Part shown: in pieces, positions 10,793-22,180 of the stretch | Position numbering within the stretch: the first letter of the stretch is position 1 | Layout of the letters: each line of letters starts with the position of its first letter | Source of the DNA: Nomia melanderi | Lineage: Eukaryota > Arthropoda > Insecta > Hymenoptera > Halictidae | Direction of reading: 5' to 3' | NCBI RefSeq assembly: GCF_051020985.1 | Contig: NC_135000.1 | Coordinates: 7,337,001 to 7,401,000, forward strand | DNA: 64,000 nt | Notes under the pieces: generated by a model | What the model was told of the DNA's origin: nothing | Database searches by the model: none | What the model saw: the letters and a program-made list of their open reading frames with translations, nothing else | Translations under genes and position numbers: made by a program

Positions 10793-11200
10793 CTGAGGTA
10801 AATGGACTTGTCCAAGCATCATACGATAAATCTACGTTTCACTCGACGATTCTACGCGACAGAACGACTAGAAACTCTCTCGAATTCGTAACGATTACAA
10901 CACACCGAACGAAAGACGGAAAGACATGGGGACAGTATTGTGTCCACGGCGAATGACACGACTCACGCACGTCGCTCATCAAACAGCGCGCTCGCAATTA
11001 GTCTAATAACGCAGACATCCGTCCATCCCCGCGGTTCCCGGGTAACCGCCGGCTAGTTTCAACACGTGACACGTGGACGTCCGTAATCTTCGAGAAACTA
11101 TCCTCCTTCCTGCAATTCCCACGAAATTTCAACGTTTCGTCTTATGAAATGTAATATAAAACGAAGAGCCTTCTGTGGCAACAGAAAAAACGAAGCAGGA
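10793..11200. other. CpG-rich non-coding patch
   Basis: GC-rich around 10960-11100. It holds short open frames only, with no recognised product. Confidence 0.4.
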
Positions 11201-11219
11201 AGTTTCCTTTGGCAAAATG

Positions 11220-12300
11220 AGGAAACGAACGTTTCGAGCTTTCAATAGTAAAGTTAACAAGGAAGCTTATGGTATTGTAATGTAAAATTGAAAAAAAGAA
11301 TTCTGACTTTTACATTACAAAATTGTTAAAGAAATTTAGTTTCATGTTGCAAAGTCCAAAGAAAATGTTTCGAGCTTTGAATTGCGAAGTTAACAAAAGA
11401 ATTCAGGGTTTTATTTCGTGAAATTGAAGAAAACGTTTCGAGCTTTCAATTGTAAAGTTAAGAAAGAAGCTTATGGTATCGTAGTGTAAAATTGAAAAAA
11501 AGAATTCTGACTTTTACGTTACAAAATTGTTAAAGAAGTTTAGTCTCATGTTGCGAAGTTCAAAGAAAATGTTTCGAGCTTTGAGTTGTGAAGTTAACAA
11601 AAGAACTCAGGGTTTTATTTCGTGAAATTGAAATTTCGAGCTTTCAATTGTAAAATTAACAAGAGATCTCGGGGTTCTCTGCAAATGTAAGAAGAAATAT
11701 TCCAACGTTTGTATTATAAAATGACCAAAAAAGCTCGGAGACCCTCGTCGCGAAATTAAATCCATAAAAGCAACGTAAAAACCTTGTCTGAAATGAAAGA
11801 ACAGTTGAAGATCAGAATGAAACAAGAAAGCTTCGCGCCCTGCGTCGCGAAGGCCATTAAAAAGAATCCGAAAGTTTGCTGCAGTAAAATAAACTAAACG
11901 TAGCGCCAAATTGCACTCAGTAAAATGAAAAAAGGAGCTCAGAGTTCACTCGCGCGAGAGATAGTAAAAGGAGACCCAGAGTTTCATCCCTGAGACCGAA
12001 GCCGAGAATCTCACTGTATAAAATTAAGAAGGAAGCTTAAAGCCTCGTGCGTCGGCGTGTACTAAAAGGAAGCTGAAAATTTCATCTTCGAAATGAGAAA
12101 CAAACCCAACGACCTTTCTATAAAATCAAAAGAGAAGCCCAAGATCGCGTGTCTTGCGGTTTAAGAATAAAAATCTGAGATTTCCATGGCTTCTAATAAA
12201 AAGAGAGCTCCGGTTTTATGTTATAAAATAAAAGGCAACCCAAAATCATCTTCGCAAGACGTAAAAAAAGGAAGTTCGAAGATCAGTGTCCTCGTGGCTG
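11220..12300. repeat. Old, degenerate tandem array (about 50-bp subunits, about 204-bp higher-order unit)
   Basis: The phrase gtttcgagctttcaat plus gtaaagttaa recurs (11231, 11435 and others). The blocks starting at 11231 and 11435 are near copies 204 bases apart. Further right the repeats decay, keeping pieces such as aaaattaagaaggaagctt, which suggests an ageing array. Confidence 0.72.
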
Positions 12301-12599
12301 GTCGAAGAAGTGGGTTGGACGAAATAATTCGGCTAGAGCGTCATTGAAGACGCGTAAAAGCGAAGTCGGACTTGACCCGAATCCCTCCGTAACAATGGCG
12401 ATGCGTTCAGCATACCGAAATCGCTAATTGTCAATTCGAAAAGAGATTGCGAGATGCTTGGCCCAACACCGGAGGAATATTCGTCATCTTCCGGGCGACG
12501 TTTGCGAAATGGTCTATTTATACTGGGTGTTTCTCAAGTTGTAGCACCGTTGACGAGAAAATTAGTTTATACGAATTATGAATGGAAAGTATGGAATGT

Positions 12600-12836
12600 T
12601 TAACCCTTAGCACTCCAGATGGTTTTGTAATCTATCAGCAACTGCAACTAATTTTTATAGTATCCCTAGCGAAAATGAAAAATGCTACAACATTTCTCAG
12701 ATCTTTTATTCTCCTTCTTAGTGCAAAATTTGGATTTGTGAGAAATCTAATAATTGTAAGGTAGTTTATTTAAGATTCATTAAAATATCGATTATTCCTG
12801 GTGCAATATTGGAACCTACAGAGTTCAAAGGGCTAA
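12600..12836 (+). mobile_element. Inverted-repeat element family A, full-length copy (237 bp)
   Basis: The left end TTAACCCTTAGCACTC and the right end GAGTTCAAAGGGCTAA are inverted repeats matching at 13 of 16 positions. Two other copies share its interior: a truncated one at 7393 and a reverse-oriented one at 26137. Size, ends and lack of coding capacity fit a non-autonomous DNA transposon (MITE). Family A is a label used only here. Confidence 0.85.
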
Positions 12837-13375
12837 TAGATATGATATGGTATGAGTATGATGATCTATGGTTGAGTGTAATTAAGAATAATTTATTCTA
12901 CAATTATTTAGTAATTATTTGCTTTAGATGTATCTGTTGGTTTGGACAATTTGAGGTTAATTAGTGTTATAGCATGTTTTAGATGTAATTGTTAGAATAT
13001 TTTAATTACTGCTGAGACAAACAGATGGTACTGAAGATATTTTCGAAGATTATTTATGAGTTGATGCTACTCAGAGATTTTCGATATAATTATTATTGTA
13101 GAATATTTCAGATTTACTACTGAGTTAAGAAATAATTTAGTTGATTTGCTTCTTCCTAGGTCTACTGAGTTGCTACAGAAGATATTTTCGATTAGGTAAT
13201 GTTCAATAACAGTTCGTTTCAATTGACTCGTTCACATTATATTTATCTGCTTCATTTATAATTCATTATTGCCTCACCCTTATTCCTTCTATCTAGTATT
13301 AGATATCGGAGAAATATTTTTACTTAGCTTCGGTTCATCAACAGTTCATCTTATTTTCACCCTCGCGTGCTATAT
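12837..13375. other. AT-rich non-coding sequence with weak internal repetition
   Basis: Phrases such as agatattttcgat and tactgag recur loosely between 13020 and 13200. No gene was recognised. Confidence 0.45.
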
Positions 13376-13600
13376 TTAACACTAGAACTACCGAGCATTT
13401 AATACGATTAATATACAATTCCCATAAAAATTGTAACAATAGATTATTTTCAGTTTCTTCAGACATTCATTATAGTAATCAAATGAAGCTATTTATTTTC
13501 AAAATCATTTCGAATATTCAATGCTTCGAAGATATCAATAATTGCTAAACAAAAAGATCGAAACCATCATTTCCCTGGCATAAATCCATTTTTCAACGGA
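13376..13600 (+). mobile_element. Inverted-repeat element family B, copy 1 (right end missing)
   Basis: It begins TTAACACTAGAACTACCGAG. Its interior (13400-13575) is about 90 percent identical by eye to 29890-30075, whose right end is the inverted partner tagttctagtgttaa. The right end is lost here near 13580. The interior is also the source-like sequence of the tandem array at 3880..4340. Confidence 0.85.
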
Positions 13601-14219
13601 ATCTAGTCAAGCGTTATAATAGTTACAATTCTACATAATCTTTTTATTCTTTAATAGTCTTCTAATCATTGTTAAATACACTTAAGCCACTTTCAAAATA
13701 AACGTTTCAAATATAAAATCAAATATATAATCTCAATGTGTATATTTATTGTGTAGCAATACTAAACGAAACTAAACTGTGTAAATATTGAATAAAAATC
13801 AAGTTGCAACATTGTGGTGGTAAAATGTCACGTCTAAAATCGTTGATGCCAAGCGAGACGAAAGAGAGGATTGTCCACTCGTCCTATGAGAGAGCCCACA
13901 TAAGGAAACCCGACGAGGATCGTCGATCTTCTCGAGCGGATTCTAACATTGAAAGGAATCGGTCCAGTGCCGAGATACGGGAGATCGAGTAACCAGCCAC
14001 CGAAGAAGCAGCTGGCAACGAGGAAACACATCCTTCCTCCTACCATTCTCTCCTCACAAAGGAACAACCTCTCGAGATCGTAACGTCCGCGTCCAGTATC
14101 CTCTGACATCCCGAAAGCTGCCTCTTAACGGGCTCCATTCTCTTGCGATAGTAGCGTCAACTAATACTTTTTTTAATATACTTCATATACGTAGACTTGT
14201 TTCTTTGTTTGTTGCCTTT
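13601..14219. other. Non-coding sequence with a GC-rich patch (13830-14130)
   Basis: The GC-rich patch is open on the minus strand (13834..14109, 91 codons) and partly on the plus strand. The minus-strand frame contains a hydrophobic run (MCFLVASCFFGGWLL) but no recognisable family and no clear splice context. It is left uncalled as a gene. Confidence 0.35.
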
Positions 14220-14960
14220 AGAAAGCAAGGAGTTAATCGAAAATTAAATTTCAAATGGCAACAAATAAAGGCAAAAAACAAGGACACTAATTAAGGATTA
14301 AATTTTCAATTTTAGAAAGCAAGGAGCCAATCAGAAACTAAATTTCAAATCTTCCAAGGAAATAAACTAATCTCAGATTAAATCAGAAAAGAATTAAACA
14401 AGGAGCTAATTTCAAATTCTTAAATAAACGAGAACTCTCAGATCAATTTTATAAGACAAAAATAAAGCTACTGTTGCAAAAGGAAACACCTGCCTCCGCC
14501 AAAACCGTAAACACCCTCAAAGAAAAAATCTAATCACAAAATAAATCAAAAACAAATAAAACCAAAGCTCAAATTTAAAACCAGAACAAAGCTACTGTTA
14601 CAAAAGGAAGCACCTATCCTCCGCCAAAACCATTTCCAAAGCCATAAACACCCTAAAAAACAACTTAATCACAAAATAAATCAAAAAAACAAACACCATC
14701 AAAGCTCAAACAGCTCAAACAGCTCAAATTTAAAACCAGAACAAAGCTACTGTTACAAAAGGAAGCACGTATCCTCCACCAAAACCATAAATACCCTAAA
14801 AATACAGCCTAATTACAAAATAAATCAAAAACAAACAAATCCAAAACTCAAACAACTCAAACAGCACAAATTTAAAACGAAAACAAAGCTACTGTTACAA
14901 AAGGAAGCACCTATCCTCCGCCAAAACCATTTCTAAAACCATAAACATCCGTTCCATGAA
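14220..14960. repeat. Tandem repeat of about 125-155 bp, four units
   Basis: The string gctactgtt recurs at 14467, 14591, 14745 and 14888, each time followed by gcaaaaggaa or acaaaaggaa and cctccgccaaaacc or a close variant. The spacing varies because of internal gains and losses of cagctcaaa-type blocks. Confidence 0.9.
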
Positions 14961-15445
14961 AATTTCCGGACTTCCCCGTCTCTGGGCAGCCTAGGCCAGA
15001 CCGAGAAGCAAAAGGACATTGGCTGCGGCAGGAGATTCGAGCGCGAACGACTTTCTAAAACCACTTGCACTCGATTCCTGGCTGGTTCCTCGCACTTGGC
15101 CAAGCCCGGATGAGGACGCCCGGAATTCCCCGGGGTTCAGAGGGCACGCCGCGGACGCCACAGAGATCTTTCTCTATCCCCGGAGAAAGTAACCGGCCCG
15201 ATTGGGTAACAGGAGCGCCTGCCACGCTCCTTATTCGATTCCAACGATTGGATAACGTCCACGTAACGCGTTCGGCGCTGCCTTTTGTTCGCGGTCGTAT
15301 TCGTACGAAATCGTAACAGGCTTGAGTAACGATTCTAAACTCCTCGCAGGATAATTAGACGCAACCGATTGTGCAACTGACGGTCTAGAGGTCGGACGGA
15401 AGTGTCTGTTTTTAGAAATTAATGTCCTTTGTGTGGACATTTGGA
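14961..15445. other. GC-rich island
   Basis: GC-rich from about 14960 to 15330, with an 83-codon open frame at 15065..15316 that has no recognisable domain and an unremarkable start. It is probably a regulatory or untranslated sequence rather than a protein. Confidence 0.35.
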
Positions 15446-15795
15446 CTTTTTGTCGATTAAAGTTGTTTACGTGGAATCTTTGATTTTTTATGGATTAAAG
15501 GTGTTTATATGGACCTTTGAATTTTTGTGAGTTAAAACGGTTTATATGGAACTTTGGGTTTTTTATACATTAAAGTTGCTTATGTGGAATTTTGGAGTTT
15601 TTATGGATTAAAGTTGTTGATACGGATCTTTGAATTTTTGTGAGTTAAACTAGTTAAAGTAATGTGGAATTTTAGATTTTTTATGGATTAAAGTTGTTTA
15701 TATGGAACTTGGGATTTTTGTGAGTTAAAATTCTTTATGTGGAACTTTGGATTTTTGTAAATTAAAGTGGTTTATATGGAACCTTGGATTTTTTA
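15446..15795. repeat. About 45-50 bp degenerate tandem repeat
   Basis: Units of the type tggattaaagttgtttatat followed by ggaactttggatttttgtg recur seven or so times with small length changes. Confidence 0.88.
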
Positions 15796-17880
15796 ATTAT
15801 CTTCATTATTTAATTTCTTTAATATTATTATTGTTGTTTCATTTATTTTGCTGAATTTATATCAACTTTCTTTTCATAAGTAAAAGTACGATAAATGCAA
15901 CAGTTTTTATATAATTTTTATATAATAGATTTTTATGTAACAGAATAATTTGAAGTTTCAATTTCAAATCAAGTCAGCATGGAACATTTCTAGAAAATTA
16001 GTTTGTCACCGTTCCAATCTTTCCAGAGCAGAATAATTATTCTGATTTATAGAACTTTCTTCTACTTTCGAGAAAACGAAGGTTTCCTTCCACAAAATTT
16101 ATAGAAATTTATTTAAATATATATTTGCACGAAAATGTATGGAATCGATGTTCCAGTTAATGAAGACAACAGTTCACAACAGTTTTCTGGCAACTAAAAC
16201 AGCTAATAGCCAGAAAATTACGATTATTTCACAACTAATTGAAAAGTAACAATTCCGTTCGATCCGTGACGCAATTCCGTAAACTTGCGCCGCACCAATG
16301 GCCGCACTTGCGTCATACGAACGAAATTGATCCTGTTTCCTGGTGTGGTTATCTTGTCTACCCGAGATTCCGTGATTGGCAAATCGCTGAGCGAAACAGC
16401 GTTCATCTTCTTCGAAGAATTTTGTTGCATAGACACTTCAAACCGGATATTAACAATAAAAAGCATGTTTTTAATCGAGTAATTATATACAATACATATA
16501 AAAATATTTTTTCACTGTGAATGTCTAATTTTATTTTTACTTTCACAGTCAACTCTATTTTTCATTGTTAATATCTAATTTTATTTCGACTTTTACAATC
16601 AATTCCATTTCTCACTGTTCATATCTAATTTAGTCGAACAATAAATAATTTCAGTCTATTTTGAATTCACTGAAAACTTGGAACAAAGATTTATTCTAAT
16701 TTTCAAATTATACAATTTATAACGATTTCTACAATTCAATACGAATTCTAGTCAGGAAATTTTGCAGTTGACTGAGAGTTTCGAAAATTAAAGTTATTCA
16801 TTCTTCCAAGATGAATTCAAGTGTAGCACGATGATATTCGTTGTCAAGATAGACCTCGAGAATGGGGATTTGCATGGACAAATCCATGATCTAAATAACA
16901 ACACGAACGTCAGGAAAATGACGACAGTACTGTCGGTGATTCCGGTCACGTGGCCGAGCGAACACGTCGTTAAGAATATCAACCGGTTAATTTCACTCAA
17001 CACGGTCCTTGTCCCCGAAAATCGACCGCTACGAGGTGCGACTAACAGTTTGCCCTTCTTCGTTGCGGAATTCTTTGACACAGTGATCGAGAGTTCCCTC
17101 TGATTGGACGAAATTGTGTCTCAAACAGGAAATTAAATATACAGCGTGTAATAGTTTATCATAAAATATTATTCAAACTATATTCTTAGCAAATAGAATT
17201 GAAAAACACTATTGACATTATTTGAATATTTTTCAATTAAAATCAACTTAATTCCAAAATAATATTGATATTATCTTTAACTTTATATTCTAATTTCAAT
17301 AACTTATATTTTATGAAATGCTACATTAAATTTGTTTAATCAATATCAAAATGAAATTCAATTTAAAATTAATACTTGAGATCTCAAAAGTATTAAAACT
17401 CAAATTATATTTTTAGATAAGAAAAAATATTCTTCAATATTAAAAGTCTATCAATTAGAATCTATCAATTAGAATCAATTTCCATAAGTTCTTAATCAAT
17501 TTTTCAACATTCAAGTCACTCACAAACATTCAATTTTCAACCCTTTGCCCTCTGAATTTCTTTTGAATTTTCTTCTCAATAACTCTATACTATTACAACG
17601 TAATACTTGATTTGAAATGCATTTTGAAAAACAATTACTTTATGCAAAGCAGTGTAAACAATCCCTCCTGATAATATTGCAAATAATAATATAATCTAAA
17701 AATATCTCGACAAAGAAGCACACCTGCGAATAAAACTGGTGTCGAGTCGCCTTCAACATAAGAGTGCAAACGGTTAAACATCTGAATCCCTCGTTTATTC
17801 AATAAACAATTTTTCCCTCATATCCGTGATTCCAAGTTTTTCATTCGACTAATAAATCTACTCGCCAGTAATTCACGTGG
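15796..17880. other. AT-rich DNA with two higher-GC patches (16240-16440 and 16830-17110)
   Basis: Both patches stand out from their flanks and carry short open frames on both strands (for example 16831..17103 plus). No frame is recognisable, and splice signals that would link them are not convincing. They may be exons of a non-coding RNA or regulatory elements. Confidence 0.35.
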
Positions 17881-18260
17881 GCTGTCCACTTGAACCCCCT
17901 AACAATCCGCCTGTACGATGGGACCCGCTCAATCAACGCGTCATCGTGTCCGTCGCGTGTCGCCGTGTACTAGAATGATCGCGAGGAGTCTCGAAACAGA
18001 ATTGCATTTCGCGACGGGCACGGAATTTCTCCTGTTGCGAACGGAGGCGAACAATTACCTGCGTCGAATCGCGGCCGAGGCGGCACGCGACCGCCGCGAA
18101 CGAAAGTACCGCTTATAAATAATAAAATGGGAAATTCTCAACGCTCGGTCACGGTATGCTTTCACGCCGACACGCTGCACGATCGCTCGCGCTTTGCGAG
18201 TAAAACCGACCGTTCGCCCGTGAATCACTAATTTATCATTCTGCTACCTTTCCACGCCGA
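17881..18260. other. CpG-rich island
   Basis: A dense run of CG dinucleotides (for example gaatcgcggccgaggcggca near 18070) against AT-rich flanks. It has a 66-codon open frame without recognisable product. It is a candidate promoter or enhancer only. Confidence 0.35.
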
Positions 18261-19140
18261 GATGCTGATGGAAATTCACTTTGAGGGATGATCGGGGGAT
18301 GGTCCTTTGATTTTCGGGAATATCGGAGGATTGATCGGTGTTGCGATGGTTCATGGGGATTTCTGGGAGGATTGTTCTGGTGATTCGATGAATTTAGATA
18401 GTGATGTTAACTATTTGCTTTAAATTGTCGTATCAGACTCGTGGGTGATGATTTCGAATAGAATTTGAGTAATAGTTAGTTGTAATAACAGTAATAATTA
18501 AACGGTTTATTTATTATTTGTGTTTATTGGATCTTTGACTGTAAATGAAGATACTTTCAATTCTATGTGAAAGGAATCAAAATGTTAACGAAATTCGAGT
18601 GTTTGTCTTGTACCACGTGGGTAAGTGGCTTTAGTTTCTAATTGGAACAGCTTAACAATAGCTTTTGTTATGAGGATTGATAATATAATTGTGTTATAGT
18701 ATTTTCATGTATTATGTTCTGATTTGGGGAAGTTTTGTTTCCAGTGGGGATGTAGCTTAAAGTCACTTTTGGAAGCTAGTCTTCTGAGTTGTATTAAATA
18801 ATGTTTAGTAGAAGTCTAGTGTCAAGTGGGGACGTAGCTTAAGTCACCGTTGAAAGTCTGCCGTGGATACACAGCATTAGTCTTTAATATCACACATAAT
18901 ATGGTAAATAATATATTCAGAATGTCAAGTAAAGACGTAGCTTAAGAATCGCCCTCAAAAATTGCTCTCCAATGGAAACGCACCTTTAGTTCTACGTGTA
19001 ACACTAACCTAGAAAGCACGAGCCACAGAATTCACAGTTCCGAGCAACCAAGTCTCCGAACGACTAACCTCGAAAATTCCTAAATTATTGTTACCAAAAA
19101 ACTTCTTAATTCGAACGAGTACGTGCCTCGGGGAGTTTGG
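18261..19140. other. AT-rich non-coding sequence with short repeated phrases
   Basis: The phrase tagcttaa(g)tcac with a preceding tgggga(t/c)gtagc recurs near 18745, 18830 and 18925, suggesting a decayed tandem repeat. No gene was recognised. Confidence 0.45.
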
Positions 19141-19660
19141 AATATTTTCTGATATTCAAACAGTTTCTTCTAACCGTTGTCTCGGTCCCCGTTTAAAAAA
19201 GAAGGGAAACTTTCAAATTCCCGCGCGAGGATTGCGTACTTGAGAGGGATGCAAAAAAAATAGGAAAAATGCGGTTGGAAGGTTGTTTGTCGCGTTTCAG
19301 GATTTTTGCCGCGCTCGGGACTAAGGAAAACGGCGACCGTGCGAGCGCGCGCGTTCCCTTGAGAAATCGCTGCGTGTTCGACGTTATCGTTTCTTAACCC
19401 CATCGCGGTCAAACGGCCTCTCTCGGCCGGGACAATTTTTCCTCTCGTCCTCGACATTTCCAGCCGATTCCGCGTTTACGATACGCGTTTTCTCGGCGCC
19501 TGAGTATTCCACCTGTCCCGTAGTTCCACCTGTGAAACGAGTTTCCATTTGAACTTACCGCGGAAAATCGTGGAAAACGGTATACTCGAGCAACGAAATT
19601 CTAGCAATACGTATATCACCAAAAATCGCAAATGATTTGACTAAACAAGTGAGAAAGAGA
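19141..19660. other. GC-rich island
   Basis: CG-dense around 19290-19500. It has a 95-codon minus-strand open frame (19170..19457) with no recognisable domain. Confidence 0.35.
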
Positions 19661-19664
19661 GTGC

Positions 19665-20172
19665 GCAAAATTAATCTACAGGTAAAACTGAAGAGAAAAC
19701 GTGGGAAACAATTTTTCTGTAGGGCTTACCGTTTTCGAGATAATCGAAGATAAATATACTGATACTCAAAGGGGTGGAACTTAACACAATGTGGGCGAGT
19801 ATAACATTTAAAAAATCGATTTTCTCAGAAACGATGCGTTGTAGTAAAGAAGTTCACTAAGTTTTTGATATATTTTTGCCATAGAATCTACTAGCGTTCC
19901 GTTAAGTGAAAAGTTTCAATTTCGAAGTAGAATATTCCCGAAAATTCGAGCTCCTATGAGACATGTTGAATCTAAGAAGGCGGAGCTAAACGCAGTGGGC
20001 GGTTACCGAATTTTCAAACTGAATTTTCTCTGGAACGGAGCGTCCTACGAAAAAAATTCTTTCTACATTTTCGACGTATTTTTAGGTATATAATCCAGTG
20101 ATCTTCCGTTTAGTCGCGAATTTTAACTTAGAAGTAGAATATTCGCGAAAAGTCGAGTACGTTCGAGGCCGG
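19665..20172. repeat. Dispersed repeat family D, copy 1 (head plus two tandem units of about 206 bp)
   Basis: A head containing caaaattaatctacaggtaa is followed by two units. Each opens with a GGNGGNRCTTAA-type box and gtgggcg (19771 and about 19977) and ends with a gaatattc-cgaaaa-tcgag box. The same head and units recur at 21458..22105. The family is diverged but clearly homologous. Confidence 0.82.
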
Positions 20173-20640
20173 TCGCGTTCCTTAAACGATTTCAGAGACG
20201 TTTGCGTCACGTACCGGTTTTTCCCAGGGATGTATAACTTGGCCGGTAATTGACCGCGAAAGTCGACGCGACTTCAGGTTAGATTCGCGAAGAGCGTGCA
20301 CGCGAGCGCAAGTGGACGTTATGCGAAACGAAAGTAAGCGCGGCCCCGTTAGTTGCTCAATGGTTTCTACGCGCACGGGACGCAATTTCGTCGACGTATG
20401 AGTGACGAAAGAGCGTCGATACGTGACCGCAAGTGTCTCTTTTAAAATTGAAGAAACGGGGAAACCGTTAGGCGATGCGCGCGCCGAACGTTACTCAAAC
20501 GTTACTAGAACGTCGGAACGTTACTCAAACGTTACGCCTCGGGACGAAAGTATTTAACGCTTGTACGTTACGAATGTCGTAAATAGCTGATTTCTCGTGT
20601 CAGGTTTGCTGTCACTTGTGCGTGACTTCTTGGGAAAGAG
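20173..20640. other. CpG-rich sequence
   Basis: GC-rich, with a short repeated phrase (gttactcaaacgttac at about 20492 and 20524). No gene was recognised. Confidence 0.4.
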
Positions 20641-20920
20641 CTGTATTGCAATAATTATAAAATTTACTAAGCTAATTTAACAAATTTGAAAGTTAATGTG
20701 TTTAGCATTGTGTAAGTTAGAAAGTTACAAAGTAACTTTGAAATTTACTAAGTTAGAAATTTACTAAATTTGAAATTAATTAAGCTACAGGTTTACTAAG
20801 TTAGAAGTTTACTAAGTTAGAAATTTTCTAAGTTAGAAATGTACTAAATTTGAAATGAACTAAGTTACAAGTTTACTAAGTTAGAAATTTACTAAGTTCG
20901 AAACTCAGTAGCCTGAAAAA
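20640..20920. repeat. Degenerate tandem repeat of a roughly 16-bp unit (aagttagaaatttact)
   Basis: Many variants of ttactaagttagaaat and ttactaaatttgaaat are lined up without interruption. Confidence 0.88.
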
Positions 20921-21282
20921 TTTAATAATTTTCAATTATTAAGTTCAAAAGAAAGAAAAATGTTATCTTGTCAATAACAACTCTATCAAAACTTAGTCTC
21001 TTTCCTAAAGAATCCAAGAACCACTGAACTTTCTTAGAAAATTCACAGGAAAAATTTCGAACGATAGATAAAAACAAGTTATCCGTTACGTGAAATGGTA
21101 AAAGAAATTTTTACTGGATCGTATGGAAATGAAAAACATTTTACGAACTGCTGTTAGCGAGTGGGCCAACAATTACAGCTCTCCCGCGGCGCGAGACTAA
21201 TGCACCGTAAAAGATTCCGATTCCCTGGCTGATTTCCTTATCGGCCTGTTGCAAAATTCATTCCGGGAACGTTTCTCAGGCG
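20921..21282. other. Non-coding sequence
   Basis: AT-rich on the left, more balanced around 21150-21280. Nothing was recognised. Confidence 0.4.
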
Positions 21283-22180
21283 AGGATCCGGCAAAAACAA
21301 AGTCAAGTCCGAAGTAAATCGATACATTTACGTAAGACTTTCCTCAATTTTCACGCACCAAGAAATCGTGCCCTTTCCCCTAAAGATTATCACCACATAT
21401 CGCTCTAACATCCCAAATATTATCAATAAAACATAAACAAATAAGAAAAAACCTATACAAAATTAATCTAAAAGTAAAACTGAAGAAATAATGTGGAATA
21501 CAATTTTTCCTTAGGATCTACCGTTTTCAAGATAATCGAGGTCTAACTCTGAGGGTTCATCCAGGGGGAGGAGCCTAAAACAACGTGGGCAGGTACCAAC
21601 TTTTAAATTCAATTTTTGAAGAAATAAAACGTCCTATAGAAAAAATTCTTTGTTTCTTTTTAATATATTTTGAGACAGAAATTAATGATACTTCGACTGA
21701 ATTTTAACTTCTTTTCTTGAGAACTAAGATAATTTGCAATCAATCTGTTTTAATTGAATTATGAGTAAATTTAGTAATTGTAAAGGATTTCGTGAGAGTA
21801 ACAGGCTTTCTGTTCCTTTATATTTTAACTTCACTTTAATAGTTATATTAATACTTCATTTTAAATAGAATATACACGAAAATTCGAGTTCATTCGAGAC
21901 TGGTTGCATTCTAAGGGGGTGGAGCTAAGCAGTGGGCGGGGACATAATTTTCAAACTCGATTTTCTCCGAAACGAAGCGTCCTATGAAAAAAATTCTTTC
22001 TGCGTTTTCGATGTACTTTTAGTCATAGAATCCAATGATGTTTCGTTTAGCGACAAGTTCGAACTTCGATGTAGAACATTCGCGAAAATTCGAGTTCTTT
22101 CGAGACGGATCCAGCAAAAACGGAATCAAGTCCGAGGCAAATCGATACCATTTACGTAAGGCGCCCCTCATTTTTCACGG
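21283..22180. repeat. Repeat family D, copy 2, flanked by a direct duplication of host-like sequence
   Basis: Family D sequence fills about 21458-22105 (head at 21458, unit boxes at about 21563 and 21914). A block starting ggatcc-gcaaaaac and containing tcaagtccga plus aaatcgatac occurs at 21283..21356 and again at 22106..22179, offset 823 bases. The duplication brackets the repeat, as expected from an unequal exchange or a duplication that carried the repeat along. Confidence 0.82.
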
